Positions 1 to 12,699 of a stretch of DNA of 64,000 bases are shown here, piece after piece. The position numbers and the translations under genes were made by a program. The notes beneath the pieces are model-generated. The model made no database searches, had not been told where the DNA came from, and was given only the letters and a program-made list of their open reading frames with translations. How positions within the stretch are numbered: position 1 is the first letter of the stretch; every line of letters starts with the position of its first letter. Source of the DNA: Megalonaias nervosa (taxonomy: Eukaryota; Mollusca; Bivalvia; Unionida; Unionidae); assembly GCA_016617855.1 (NCBI GenBank), contig JAECUM010001809.1:62001-126000 (forward strand), in the 5' to 3' direction.

Positions 1-1045
1 AGACTCCACATATGTTGTTGACTGCCCTCTGTTTGGTATCTGACTCCTTATTACAGACTTTTTTCCTAAGAAACGGTGAAAGACCTCTGTGATTGCTGCA
101 TATAACACCACAGGTGTAAATGTTATCTTGTTGCAGGTGTTCAGCAAGGGTAATACTGGAAAAGTACCTATCAAAGTATAAATCATAAATTTTTTTCCCA
201 CCAGAACTCGCGAAAGATCATGAACATGTGATTCTCCAATCCATATTTTGCCTGGAGTTTCCTTGCCACAATACAAATGGAAAAGACTCATGTAGGAGGT
301 AACTCCATCACACCTGACCCAAAATTTTATTCCAGATTTGTCTGGTTTGGCAAGCATATAGTGCCTCAGTTCTGAACGCCCCTTGTAACTCTTCACTGCC
401 TCAGCAATTGTAATCTCAGTGGAATGCTGGTAGTATCTTCTTAAATTAGCCAACACCATGTCATGAAGAAGTAGCACCTTGTTAATGGGATGATAATTGG
501 GGTCATTCCTTTGCATCTGTGAGGCTTATGCACTGATATGAAAACACCAATTTTTTCATATCTGTTTGTAAGTAATCCTTGTAGGAATGACATGGAAAGA
601 CACCCATGGTAATATCTGAACTGAGAAAAACTTTAATTTCCTCTGGTGTGACAGAAGGCCAGTGCTTGTTTGTGATGTTAACTTGCCATTGTTTAACCTC
701 TACATATAAACTATTTTCGTTGGCTACAGTTTCAGACATGGTGCCTACTATAAATAGAGAAAAGTAGTCCACTGGTTTTGCTGTAGAAAGATCAAAATCA
801 GTTGGCAATTGGGGACTGGTGGGAAGATTACACCTGGGAACTTTGTGACAAATGCCATTTTGTGCCACCTCATTTTCTGCATTTACTTGGATAAAACCCA
901 ACTGATTCGGGGTCAGAGATGTCTGAATTCTAGGTATATCATCAGCACTAAAGCCAGAAAATTCAGAATCTGAGCTTTCATTGGTAATTTCCCACAATCT
1001 TTCACTGGTCATGTTACTATCTAACTCTGAAACATAGTCTGTCAT
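1..1045 (-). pseudogene. piggyBac-type transposase, degenerate and cut by window edge
   Basis: Cut-and-paste DNA transposase of the piggyBac (DDE_Tnp_1_7) family. From an ATG at 1045 an open frame of 180 codons runs to 503. It has an acidic N-terminal stretch, a DYFSLF block and a VTPEEIKVFL/MGVFP block typical of the family's N-terminal part. Below 503 the match resumes after a break: KSYKGRSELRHYM, KPDKSGIKFWVRCDG, then after a frameshift near 170 QQDNIYTCGVICSNHRGLSP. In active members a catalytic Asp starts the DE pair just before the GRS block. Here the pair reads AE, so that Asp is gone, while the Asp before N in the later block is kept. Breaks plus the lost residue mark it as dead. The C-terminal part lies outside the window. 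Confidence 0.85.
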
Positions 1046-1454
1046 TTTGTGTTTGCCTTGGTTTCAAGATTATAATATACTCTTTATGGCACTTCACATT
1101 TCTTATATGTTTCAAATTTCACAATGAATAAGCAATATACTCAATTTTCTAAAACCCAATTGCTGAAAATTTGAATGCCCCACCTTTATTGGCAAACTTA
1201 TCTACAGCTAAACTTGCACCTAGTTTTAAACCAGTACAATATCGTCATTCAGAATATGAGTTCTCGTCAAATAGCGTCATGGACGGGAAAAGGCATGTTA
1301 TTCATAAATAAGCAAGAGAGACATCAAACTCATGATTAAGTCATAAAGCATTAAATCTTTTGCATTTTACAGATTTTGTTGACATGATCCATCAATTTTC
1401 AGAAAGACAAGAGTAACGAAAAATTTGTGAGAAATAACAAACCAAAAGTGTTCA
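1046..1454. other. upstream flank of the piggyBac fossil, no gene
   Basis: AT-rich sequence before the transposase ATG. I see no convincing terminal inverted repeat or TTAA-flanked piggyBac end, no coding signal and no RNA gene. Confidence 0.5.
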
Positions 1455-1650
1455 GGGCTGTTCCAGTAAAACGTATATCCCCCCCAGAGACGGCACTTCA
1501 AAAAAACTTCTGTAGGAGGTTGTGTTTCAAACTATTTTGATTCTGACAGTGGAAAAGTTGATTAGGAAAATTACTTCTGTTGTGGGTTGTGTTAACAAAA
1601 TGAGAAACCGCTGGTGGGGTTGTCAGAAAAAAAAAAAAACAAAAACGAAG
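1455..1650 (+). repeat. degraded MITE copy, TIR GGGCTGTTCCAGTAAAA
   Basis: Begins with GGGCTGTTCCAGTAAAA directly after TCA, followed by a C-run and a GGCACTTC block. Internal blocks cttctgtagg and cttctgttgtgggttg recur in the same order at 7,925-8,035. The left terminus matches the ends of the complete 187-188 bp copies at 19,914 and 32,205, with G instead of T at one position. The right terminus is not recognisable. Confidence 0.6.
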
Positions 1651-1985
1651 ATATATTTAAAATCACATCTAACCCCTTCCTAGCGGTCTAACGTGAATAA
1701 AAACATTGAGTCAGAAAATGATGACAGTACACGCGAGTGCACCTGATTTGTACGAATTCGAGTACTTTTAAAACAGTGATACGCATTCCGCAAATTATGT
1801 CAACGTCGCAGATATAAAACGTGCTTTGCGCAGTATGCAATTTTTATTCAACTTTTAACTTTAAAAGTGCATTTCGCAATGTAGGCCTAATTCACGCTGC
1901 CAGTCGCAGTATCGCAGCGTTTGATGTGATATCCAGATTCAGGAAGGCAAACGTTAAAATAGCTGGATACTTCGGTTCGACATGA

Positions 1986-2258
1986 ATGGCTGTTAAACTA
2001 AATTTGATTGGTTCATTCTGCCCTGGAACAAGCATTTTATGGAGTTTTAACCTTACTTTCATCATGGAAGTTTTACAAATGCATGTTTCAAAAAGGGCCA
2101 CACAGGAAACCAAAATGGCTGAATCACAACAGGGTTTGTCGTCAGACGACATTTTCAGTCGGCAAATACCGGCTGGTGATACGTATGATGACAATGAATT
2201 TCATGTATATCAGTCTGTTGGACATTGGGAAAATGTCACTGGAAATACCAGTGTGTGA
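1986..2258 (+). CDS. possible 5' exon of a host gene in a CpG-rich patch
   Basis: An open frame of 90 codons, with a better-looking internal start at 2,094-2,118 (MAESQQGLSSDD), lies in a stretch (about 1,680-2,360) that is clearly richer in CpG than its surroundings. That is what a promoter and first exon often look like in invertebrate genomes. The frame ends at a stop at 2,258, and a second overlapping frame stays open to 2,388. No domain is recognised, no clear splice donor was found, and no downstream plus-strand exons are apparent. It could equally be a decayed element fragment, so treat it as a weak candidate. Confidence 0.22.
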   Translation: MAVKLNLIGSFCPGTSILWSFNLTFIMEVLQMHVSKRATQETKMAESQQGLSSDDIFSRQIPAGDTYDDNEFHVYQSVGHWENVTGNTSV

Positions 2259-2399
2259 TTTTGTGCCCAAATTTGATGTTGAGTGCGAGTCCAATGTACG
2301 TGTTGGACGGACATATGCCGGTTATATTTATTCAAGATACCCATGTCTGAACAAGCAGACTATGGGAATGTTGGACTTGAAACCCTAATATAGCATTAT

Positions 2400-5300
2400 G
2401 GAAGAGAAAAAAATCTGGCATTAGAGGCAGCAAAGCACTGATTCAAGGAAGTGAATCTTTGGCAGGGTTTATGTTAGTGAAAACTTTTCTTTTTGGAACA
2501 GAGATATCAAAGAGAGAATACCCATAGGGCCATACCTGTGAGATGTTGAAAATTGCACAACCATAAAGAACAGTAACTTGTTCAAGCTAGTTATGCATAT
2601 GCGTTTCAGACAGCAGGCAATGAAAGGGAGTTCTCAGCACAGAATAATATTAGTACACAGAGGAGGAGGATCATATGAAATTCAGAAACAATCAACAGAT
2701 TAATGCTCATTGGGAACATCAGAGAATCCCCATACAACCTAATTAAGTGTGTGTAGATCTCTAGTTGGCAGAACCACTATGGCAACAGAAGATTTACGAG
2801 ACTAACTTTCATATCATGCAGATGTATTACCAAATGAAGTACATGCTCTCTATGTGCAAAAATTGAATGACGTTAAACATAAGGAACTGACTGAAATGTG
2901 TAAACTCAAAGCAAGATGGATAAAATTTGTCCTGTTTGTGTTTGGTTATTCCTATGTATATTTTAAGGATGTTGATATTTTCTGCAGACCTTTTGGCACT
3001 TAGCTCCAAGCCATCATTTGGTATTTGTATTACAAATTGGATTACTATTATCTAGTACACAACATTTTGAAGCAGTGTTATTAACTAATGATGAAATTGA
3101 CGAAAAAATACTTGATGTCATTCTGATATATGGATTCTTTACTACACTACCAATCTGTTCATCCTGATTCTTTTTTTACCATCTCCTTTAGTTTTACTGG
3201 TACCAACTCTTTTAATAAAATTGTAACTATTTTCTTACAATCTAAATATTTGTGATCATGTAGTATTGTCAAAAGGTAAAATGTGCTTAGTTTTGGTGTA
3301 AAATCTAAAACTATTAATTAGCAAGGGACTAAAGTAAAAAGTGGGTCCACTTCATGTGTGCAAAAACTATTACCATATTACAGTGTTGTTAGAAACAACA
3401 GAATAGTTGTACGAGATGTATTTTGCAAAGTTATAGAACCAGCACTCGTATTGCAACCACATATTCCATTTAAATAATACTATCATTATTTCTGCATATT
3501 CCTATCAGTTTTTCCCAAGTGGTATTAATTTCCTGATCTGATGTTGTTCGTTTCTTGTGCAATTTTTACACATCAAGAATTCTCAGTATCATTAAAAAAC
3601 AATGTAATCTGCATCAAATTGAGTTGTTCAGATTATTTCTGATGACATGAAACCATCAACAAGATTTTTAACAAATATAGAATGTTCAGATGCTTCTGGC
3701 AAGGGAATTGCCTTATTGGCTTTTGTCACATTATATAACTAAAATTTTTGTTGTATATTTGAATAATATAATTATTTTTTAAAAACTACTGAAGACTGAT
3801 CATCGGCTTGAATAGGACTCAATGGTTTGGATTTTGACTCACTATTTTTTGCCTTCATGAGTCAAATGACTTACATGAAGCCATTTGTAGATAAAACACT
3901 GCATACGTTAACCAGGAATATCTAGCACTTGTAACAAGGAAGAAACATATATCTCAAAAGTTACAAGGTCAAAGTTACCCTGACACATGAAGGAAATTAA
4001 TTTTTTTCATGCATTTTAATAACTTGAACTTTACATCAAATGTTGAAGATTACTCAATCATGTAGAGAGCTATTGGGGTCAGGAGTTCAAGAAACCCAAA
4101 TAAAGAAAATGGTTTCTATCAGATTACTTGTTTAAATGAAACAAAGTTTAAATGAAATGTTTGAAAGAAACCTTTCCTCTCTACAGTCATTAAAAAATAA
4201 AACTGCTGGAGCCTCACCATAGGTCTGTTTAGGTGACAGCAGCAAACAGCAAGTGTATCAATGCTCATTTCCCCATAAGGTTTGTTTTGTTTTAACAAAG
4301 TATATTGACATACTGATTCTAACACTATCATGATGTTGCCATATTTTCTCTATGGTAAATGTACTCATTTTTAACCCCAAAATCAATGAAGCTATGAGTT
4401 CTGGCATTAAAGTCTCACATTAAATAACATTTAAAGTTGCCATGATAGTAATTTAGGATGCAACTGTTCTAATTTCACCTTTGGTATATTCAGATCTTTA
4501 ATGTGATGGAGGAACATGGCTCCAAAATAAACACATCAATTTTAGAACCTGTTCATTGACTATGAATCAAGTATATAATCCGAGTCCAACTGAATTGTTA
4601 GAAAAAGTTTAATTCTTTTGACAACATCATAATTAGCTGTCAAATATGGAGTAAGCCTATGGTCTTTCTGCTATCCCAACCAAGACCCCACCACAACCAT
4701 GTGACAAGGCCCAATGACATCACAGTAATAATCACTATACAACTAGAGATGACATCTCTCTGAGTATTTTGATTTCAGTAGAGCCTTAACAGAGTGGAAC
4801 AGTAAGAAAGAGTGACAGATATTTAAGTGTTAGGGAGATATTTAACAATGGCTATTCCTCCCACCACCACTTCCTCACTGGAGATCACACACACACAAAA
4901 CTTAGATTAAATCCTGAAATCCTGGCAGCATTCCTGCAGGGGCAATAACTTGACCATTTTATTTGATTTTATTGGTCTCTGGTTATCCTATGGTATTTCT
5001 CTTACTTGACCATTATCTTACAGTGTGTCCAGTCAGCATGGTCAGAAAAAGCATACAACCATTGAGAGTTGTTGAAGGACTCGCATTACTACAGATATGA
5101 AAGAACGAGAACCATACTATAAATCAGTGAAGATAAAATAGAGTATACATGGTTTGACTGTCCCTGACTGGTTGATAATGAAAGTAAGATTTTAGTAAAA
5201 AGAATATTTTGAGAGCTTGTTCTACATGTAACTGAAAAAAGTCAGGGACATTTTTTTATTAACATAATTTCCGTCCCTTTACAGACCTGAGTTTGAAAGA

Positions 5301-6480
5301 CTCGTTACTGAAATCACCACCTGACTCTCTGGGGTAGTATTAAAAGCACACATTTCAAATTTGTGTAGATCCAGAAAATGGTGCAGCTGTTATGGTTTTC
5401 TTTTCACAAAAGCTGTCGTCATAGATGTGTCTATACTGATACAAATTTGATCATGAGCACTTGAAATTTTAAGTTATTGAATTTTAATATCATGGTGTTT
5501 GCACAGGTTTACAATGGGAACTGAATTAGTACAGAGAGTCTTGAACTCTTGAGTTTTGTGCAGAAACATGGAATCCAAGCAGAATACATCCAGAAATGTA
5601 GAGGTTTTCTATCTTGGATTTAGTCTCCCCATTGCATTTCACACTGATATGCAGATTCACAAACAATTAGTATAGTAGTAGGAAAAGTAAGTGACAAATT
5701 TAGATACATATCATAAACATGACAAACAGTATGTAGGGGGACAAGATCATAAGAACAGGATGGAATTAAGAAGTTTAATAACAACAATAATGAGTAGAAG
5801 TGTGCCTCTTTTTTGATGTGTGCAACATTATTTTCTCAGCTTCAGTAAGAAATTACATTAAAGGGAAGACAATAAAGGATGTACAGTTAACTAAACCACA
5901 TGAATTTAGCTACTCAAATTAATTTTAACCTTCTGGTTATATCTGTTCTGGTCTGTTTCTGTCCATTCTGGTGATTATGTCCACTGAATCAGTATGGTTG
6001 GGAAAGAATTTGGCAAATTTAAAGATTGAAAAATCTTCTGGCAGATTATGATTCTACACTGTACTTCTGCCTGAGAGATGTGAATAATTTCATTTCTTGG
6101 TTTGTTGAATTCTGGTTGTTGCTCAGTTCAAATGCTTCATTGAAAAACACTGATGGACTCTCATACTTTGTTACAAATATTTATTTCAGATGCACATCTC
6201 CAGATATCGGTGAATATAGCTTGAATAAGCTATAACAGTTCTGGTTGGAACAATGGACATTGTTAGAGAAACTTTAAGTGAGCTAAAATGTAAAGGTTTT
6301 GGCAGCGTGTGATGCAGGGTTGCTCAAGACTTCTCCATCTCATATGCTCACCATGAAAAATCCATTTGTATTCAAAAGGTCTACAAAAATTAGTGGAGTC
6401 AAAATGTATAAACTCGTACAGCTGTGGCAAACATGGTGGACTAGTACCTTTGTTGCTGTTGCCACAGTTGATTAGTTGGT
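2400..6480. other. AT-rich non-coding stretch
   Basis: No exon-like frame with splice sites, no RNA gene and no strong repeat was found. Short open frames here have no supporting features. It may be intergenic or intronic. Confidence 0.5.
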
Positions 6481-6489
6481 TGATTTAGT

Positions 6490-6660
6490 TTGGTTTGGTT
6501 TGTTTTTTTGGGGGGTGGGGGTTAACAGTATATTAGGTGGAGGAAGAACCCTAAAAGACCACTAACCCAAATTGGTTGATCTGTGACAAAAACTCTGTGA
6601 GATGTGCAAGTGATCTGTAAAGCAAGCACTTTAGTACACTAGGGCACATGGAGCCTCTGT
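6490..6660 (-). repeat. very degraded copy of the tRNA-Leu-like SINE
   Basis: The block ggtggaggaagaaccc followed by a-gaccac-aaccca matches the body of the SINE copies at 22.5, 32.9 and 35.6 kb. On the minus strand the head reads gtgtactaaagtgcttgc, similar to the A-box region of the 22.5-kb copy. Divergence is high. Confidence 0.45.
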
Positions 6661-6669
6661 TTATTTATC

Positions 6670-7870
6670 TCCAACAGCCGAAGTCATTTAGACATGAGAT
6701 CTCCAGTTGCAGTAGATTATTATAGCCTTTACACCATTTTCAGATCAAGAGAATCTATATATGGCAGCCATTTTTACTGCTGAAGAAAATCCAAGTACTT
6801 TTGAGACACCTAACACCACTTATGTAGAACCACTGACCTTTCACAAGTAACTGGCAAAATTCTCATTTATGCATTGGAGGCAAGTAATCACATAACAAGC
6901 ATCTTGTACCACTCTGCCATGGAAGCCTCTCAGATCTGTATCACAAGACAAGCATCTTATACTCTGCCCTGAAAGCCCCTCAGACCACAGGTTTAAGTTT
7001 CGTATGATAGACTAGAAGTGGGAGAAAGAACCTGTGACAACTGGATTAAAAGTGCAGAATGTTACTGCTAGGCCATCAGTGATGATGATGATGCTGTTGA
7101 CAATACAGTTAACTGCAATGACATTGATTTTACGAGTACTCTGGGAAAAAATGATTCCTTGACTTTCATCCATTTTTTAAAATCTAATTTATGATATAAA
7201 AATGTTTGACTCGCTATATTTGTTTTTTTTAAAACTTTTTAAAACTTTATATTAGTCTTGCAACAAGGCATAAAAATAAGACGTCGGTAACTGAAATATG
7301 TGTTCTTACAAGAAATGATATAGCGTAAAAAGTAGGCAGAAATAATGCGACATTGCTTTCACAGGCATTAATAATTTTTTCTGACAAATTGTGTATTATA
7401 AGTTTACCAAAACATTTATTGAAAAAAATAATAACAAGGGAATCATAGCATCTGACCACACATTTAAAGCAATACAAGATTTAACTATTATTCTAATCAA
7501 AAGCAGCATGTCTGAGAACAAAGAAAAATAGCAAAACATGGTGATCACTTAAGTAAACACACAGTTTAGTAAGGATACAAACTCATGATTTCTGTATTAG
7601 AATAGAAATCCCTAATATAAAATCTATATTCATGGACATTAAATTAGTAGGTATTAAGGGACTGATCAATGACATCTACAAATAATAAGCCACCAAGAAA
7701 ATTTGTGATTTTTCATAGTATCAGAGACATACATGGCTGACAGACAAACAAACAAAAGGACAAAAGATTGATTATAATCAAAGAATACAAATAAAAATAT
7801 GCAGTAGATTATATGATCTATAAGAATTCAGTAGATTACCTCCAGCCAGCTGTCATTTAAATCACTTCTG
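6670..7870. other. AT-rich non-coding stretch
   Basis: Only AT-rich sequence with short chance open frames. I see no splice-bounded exon, RNA gene or clear repeat. Confidence 0.5.
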
Positions 7871-7879
7871 TCCCCAACC

Positions 7880-8090
7880 CAATATTAAAATTGCTTCTAC
7901 CACCCACTAACCCATAGCCAGAAATTATGTAAAAAAAAATATGCTTCTGTAGGGGGCAGTGTTTTTTTAATTAAAACATATCTGACGGTGGATCTTAATT
8001 TTTTAAAATTGCTTCTGTTGTGGGTTGGTTGAATCTGAAAGTGCCTTCCCCCCGGGGGGGGGGGGTGTATATATTTTACTGGAACAGCCC
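7880..8090 (-). repeat. degraded MITE copy, TIR at its right end
   Basis: Ends in TTTTACTGGAACAGCCC followed by TCA, the mirror image of the terminus at 1,455. It contains a long G-run (about 8,053-8,065) and internal blocks shared, in the same orientation, with the copy at 1,455-1,650. The left terminus is not recognisable. Confidence 0.6.
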
Positions 8091-8648
8091 TCACCTGCAT
8101 GTATAATCAATGACTGTTACTAATATAAATATCAGCAGTATTCACAAAAACAGCCAACAGCAGGTAACAATAATACAATGTTGGAGCACAAGATCAGAAA
8201 AGAAAAGAAGTCCACATCTGTGAGAAATTCACATAATTATTAACAAATTTCACAAAAAATAATGATTGCAACTTGTAGTAAATACCTTGGCACATAGTAA
8301 TAAACAGACTTTGTCAATGTCAATAATGCACAAGATTACTTCTATGAGAGGTATGAGATTAATGTGTATCACATAAAGCAGAAGCTAAAAGCCAGTACAC
8401 AACTGTAGCCACCTAGTGGTAGTGACAGGTGGTAAGGGGAGGGTTGAAAAGAGTTTCCTCTCTTTGTCTATATGGCCTATGGATGTAAAAAAAAAAAACC
8501 AGTTTCATTTTTCTGCAACTGCTGGATTCAACATATAGTGGAGCTTTTCCTAACATTAATGTAATTGTGGAATGTATTCAAAGGAGAAATTGCTGGTCTC
8601 AAAGGGTCTGGTTTTGAGAATTTTAAGGGTAATAGTTTCAAGACTTAC

Positions 8649-8777
8649 CCAGTGTAAGGATCCAGATAAACACTTCTCATGGAGGGTAGATTAAGTTGCA
8701 TGTCACCAGTCAGGTAGCCATTTGAGCTGATATGGAGGCTGAGGTTGCTGCCAATATTGTCTGCTTCACATAATTCT
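8649..8777 (-). CDS. host gene exon, unidentified protein
   Basis: A 129-bp exon candidate of the minus-strand host gene. The acceptor is ...ctctactttag before 8,777 and the donor is CACTGG|GTAAGTC at 8,649, a near-perfect consensus. The open frame begins with one nucleotide of a split codon and contains SSNGYLTGDMQLNLPSM and YLDPYTG, ending in phase 2. No family is recognised. The flanking 500 bp on either side holds no second exon I could support. It is assigned to the same gene as the other minus-strand exons only by strand and order, since phase continuity with its neighbours could not be shown. Confidence 0.6.
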
Positions 8778-8799
8778 CTAAAGTAGAGTTTCATTATTA

Positions 8800-9690
8800 T
8801 CATTTCAAGTGGGTAAAATACTTGATACTTTTGGATAAATGAATTCAACCTTTGTTGCAACCTGTCTTGCTATGTTTTCTGTCAACTGAGGCTATGGTAT
8901 ATGTCCACTTATCTCCATTATGCTTTACCAATCAGATCTAATGAGACTTAGTATGTACATGTATGTAGTTTATAAAAGACAGATATTTGAATGACATACT
9001 TAAGTATGTACAGGTGTGATACCCCACCTACTTACTAAAAGGTAATACTTGACTGATATATGCAAACATTTGCCAGTGCATGAGGAAACACCTTGAACCT
9101 GAAAGTGAAGCCCCCGAGTTCAGTGTCTTTACACAGTGTAAGTGTAATACTGTTTAGAAGATAAATTACTAGGTATGCAAATTATACGCCACATACCTGT
9201 AAAAAAAGTTTTAAGCATGAATAAACTTTGTACCCAAGCAGCATGTGATATACCAATGCTTGGGTACAGCAGACTTAATAAAGGGTATAATGACAGCCAA
9301 AACAAACCTGATCAGGTAAGAATGCTGCTATGATGTCAAAAACATGACACCTGGCATATCAGAGTAGAAATTTAAGGCACACTGTAATAATATACAAAGG
9401 TTTCGGCTGAATACAGCAACTGATGCAGACATAACATTGTATAGTGTGTATGACTGTTGATCATCACAACACATGCTGATGTGGATGTTACTGCTGCTGC
9501 TATTGGAAAAGTGAAACTTGTGTCTCTTTATTAACATGTAAGACAAAAGTCCAAACTGGTACAAATTTAAAGATCTAACCAGACTCGGCAATAACCTATA
9601 TAGTCCGTACTTAGCTAAATATGAAAATCACTCACTTTGCTCCAAAAACTGTGATATATCTCAGCTGTGGAACTGAATGGAGAAGTTTAT
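8800..9690. other. probable intron, no feature
   Basis: AT-rich sequence between exon candidates. There are short chance frames only, and no RNA gene or clear mobile element. Confidence 0.45.
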
Positions 9691-9698
9691 TTTTTATG

Positions 9699-10150
9699 AT
9701 TGCATTCAAGTTCTATTCAATGGTACATTCTGCATTTAAACTTGGTAATACAACCTCACAGTATTGCATCATGCATTCATGTTCTATTCAATGCTACATT
9801 TTTTCATTTATTACTTCGTAATACAACCTGACACTATTGCATTAGGCATTCATGTTCTATTCAATGGTACATTTTACATTTATTACTTGATAATACAACC
9901 TGACACTATTGCATCATGCATTCAAGTTCTATTCAATAGTACATTTTACATTTATTACTTTGTAATACAAATGGCATGAATAGTGAAGTTTATTTTTTAT
10001 GATTGCATTCAAGTTCTATTCTATGGTACATTCTGCATTTAATGCTTGGTAATACAACCTGGCAGTAATTATCATGCATTCGTGTTCTATTCAATGGTAT
10101 ATTTTGCATTTAATACTTCATAATACAACCAGGCAATAATGCATCATTCC
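9699..10150 (+). repeat. degenerate tandem repeat, about 72-bp unit, six copies
   Basis: Successive copies carry gcattcatgttctattcaa, then ggtacatttt-cattta, then ggtaatacaacctgacact and attgcatcat. A longer block starting gaagtttattttttatgat occurs before the first copy (about 9,684) and again at about 9,984, so a roughly 300-bp higher-order duplication overlies the 72-bp period. Confidence 0.75.
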
Positions 10151-10969
10151 AAGATCAAAAGCAATAAAATCTGAAACACAGTACACTGCCATACAACCAC
10201 ATCCCTACTTAATTTTGCCATGAAGATTGACACAAAACATAACAACGTACTATTCAGCTATAAATAAGAGTAAAGTCTTGCAGCAGTTATGACCATATTA
10301 AGGAAGAAATGTTGGTATTGCTCTCATAATTGGGGCTTAATGCTTAAAGGTTTAACGTGTGCAAAATAAGATGGCAGAAATATTCATGCTTATCAAGAAA
10401 AATTGAGACAATTCATTCCCACTGCCAGGTACTAAATAGTCTTTCATGATATAAAACCCCTAAATCAACCAATCTGACCATATAACTAACAGCATACTGA
10501 CTAAATTTAGAGCAAAATGACATGTTTATTTATCTTTTCACCTGGAGCACAAAAATGCAGAACCTGGTCTCACCTGAGTCTATCCAAGCATGTACTATAT
10601 CCACCATGTATTTAACCTGCAAAAACTTGCAACAAACAACTTTAACAGTGTTGATGACATCTTGGCCAACAAACTTGTAACAAATGACCTTAACAGTATT
10701 GATGAATCTGGTCAATAAACTTGTGACAAATACTTCAGCCAACAAATTCCTTCTATAAATAATTATACTGATGTCCCATAATATTTACATACACAAGACC
10801 AAAATTGTCCTCTCTTAAAATTATACATAGCTCTGCAGGTGATCTTTTCATGTGTATAGAAACAAAAAGATACATTAAGACAGAGACAGGCACATTGAAA
10901 AAGAGAGAAATAGCTATCAAAGTACCCCACATATTTGTCATCAGCAGTTTTGAGCCTATTTTCATGTAC

Positions 10970-11132
10970 ACTCCTTCGATGTCCTAGTTGAGTTCTCCAT
11001 TCAACTTTGATTGGCCGGATAGATGTCACCTCATTCTTTACCATGTCAAATAATGGTTGCCATGGATTCTTAACCTGATTTCCAATCATTCTAACCACCT
11101 GCAAACCTGGAGGAGGACCATGTGTATGAGGG
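10970..11132 (-). CDS. host gene exon, unidentified protein
   Basis: A 163-bp exon candidate. The acceptor ttttaaacag precedes 11,132 and a GTACAT donor follows at 10,970. After one split-codon nucleotide the frame reads PHTHGPPPGLQVVRMIGN, then NPWQPLFDMVKNEVTSI and IKVEWRTQLGHRR, and ends in phase 0. Composition and balanced codon choice look like real coding sequence, in contrast to the other two frames. No domain is recognised. It lies in the same orientation as the 8.6-kb and 12.4-kb exons and probably belongs to the same large minus-strand gene. Confidence 0.6.
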
Positions 11133-11199
11133 CTGTTTAAAAGAAAAGCATATTAACATATCTTACTTCTTCATACACAGAAAGAATAAAAATCAGTGA

Positions 11200-12140
11200 A
11201 TATTTTTTTAGTTTGCTCCAGAAATGAAAATGTAAATTTGTGAATGACGGATGGATGGACAGGTCAATGGAAAAAAACATTAAAAAAATTACTGAAACTG
11301 AAAACTTCTAATTGCAAATGACACATCTAGAGCTTTAGTCTCATATGTGAAGGAAGTTTAATAGTAAAATATGAGAACAGATTTTGAATTTTGCTCTGTA
11401 AACGGAAGTGTTAATGATGATGGATGAATGAAAACTGAGAAGGGAGGATAAAAGAAACTGAAGAATTGTGAACAGCAAGTGAACATCTAGACCACTAGTC
11501 TGATATGTATACCATGTCATACAGAGTTATTCTGTATAGGTTTGGAGTTATGCTCTGGAAAGAAACTGTGAATGATATGTTGATAACAGACAGATGGAAT
11601 CTAAAGTTGCTGAAAGTGAAAACTTGTGAATAGAAAAGAAACATCCACACACAACTATTTCTAACAGATGTACCAAATTCAATTCAGAGATATCTTAAAA
11701 TGTACTGGAATTATGCCCCTTGACACAAAAGTGTGGATAATGGCTAGAAGGATGGGCATGCAAGAAAAACAGCAACAGTACTGAAACTGAAGAATTGTGA
11801 ACAAAAGGCACACCAGGGCTACTAGTCTTATATGAATACAAGTTTTAGAGTGATACCTTGAGTGATTAGGAGTTATTGATCAGAAATTCAAGTTTGACCA
11901 ATCTAGCGACAAGCAAACAAATAGATGAATGTTAAAACTCTGAAACTTCAGATTAAAACTGAAAACAGCAAAAAAGCATATCTATACCACTAGTCTCATG
12001 TGTACAAAATTTCTCTTCAACAGTTTGTGCGTTTAGTTCAAAAACAAAAATGTGGATAATAGATGAATCAGTTGACAGACAACTGTACAAAACATTGAAA
12101 AATATTTAACTCAAATATTATGAACAAGATGAAGCAGTTT
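11200..12140 (+). repeat. long degenerate tandem repeat, period about 160-170 bp
   Basis: Five to six diverged copies share ctgaaactgaagaattgtga, then accactagtctcatatgta, then ggagttatgctctggaaa and tggataatag-tgga. A further partial copy is at about 12,630-12,690. The block lies between two exon candidates, so it is probably intronic. Confidence 0.65.
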
Positions 12141-12375
12141 CGAACCACTTCAGAGATCAAACTCTTTCAGAATATATCATTGCTGTATGGCTGTCTTAAC
12201 CCTTGTCTCCATGCATTATTAGTACTTGAATGTGTTGACTGGATCTGCCATTATTTCTCTTACAAGAGATTCAAACCCAATCAAAATAATGGAAAAAGAA
12301 CCAGACTATGCTGGCAGCTCAAATCCATTTCCTTCTGATGTTATCAGTATACAGTGACATCTGTCTAGTGCTCAC

Positions 12376-12564
12376 TTGTAACATCATCAGCCCTGTGCTC
12401 CATCACAAGGTAAGAATTCCCACCTTCTCCTATGTATTTTGCAAAATCTTCCCATTCTGCACTAGCTACTTTAGAGAAAAGATCATGGTAAGTACAGGCT
12501 AACTTGAATGCAATGGAGCCATCAAATTGTATGGCTTTCTTCAGGTAGCATTTTCCCATAATAT
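12376..12564 (-). CDS. host gene exon, TPR-like helical segment
   Basis: An exon candidate starting after ctgtag at 12,564. The frame, two split-codon bases then MGKCYLKKAIQFDG, continues with FKLACTYHDLFSKVASAEWE, a helix-loop-helix pattern resembling a TPR or related solenoid. Two donors are possible: GTGAGC at 12,376 (stronger) or GTGGGA at 12,424. An in-frame TAA just upstream fixes the acceptor to a short interval, and its polypyrimidine tract is weak. The protein is not identified. Confidence 0.5.
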
Positions 12565-12699
12565 CTACAGCATTGTGGCAGTGGTATTATCTACCCATGG
12601 GAGGTAACCCACTGTAAGAAGAAAGCTGAACCACTAGAGATATCTTGACTGGTTCTGTAGTTATGGTCTGGAAATCAAGCTTTGGACAACAATAAATTT

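Noticed and set aside
1455..8090. A single 6.6-kb element bounded by inverted GGGCTGTTCCAGTAAAA ends and TCA on both sides
   Set aside because: Internal blocks next to both ends run in the same orientation, as expected for two separate degraded 200-bp MITE copies and not for one long element. There is also no transposase frame in between.
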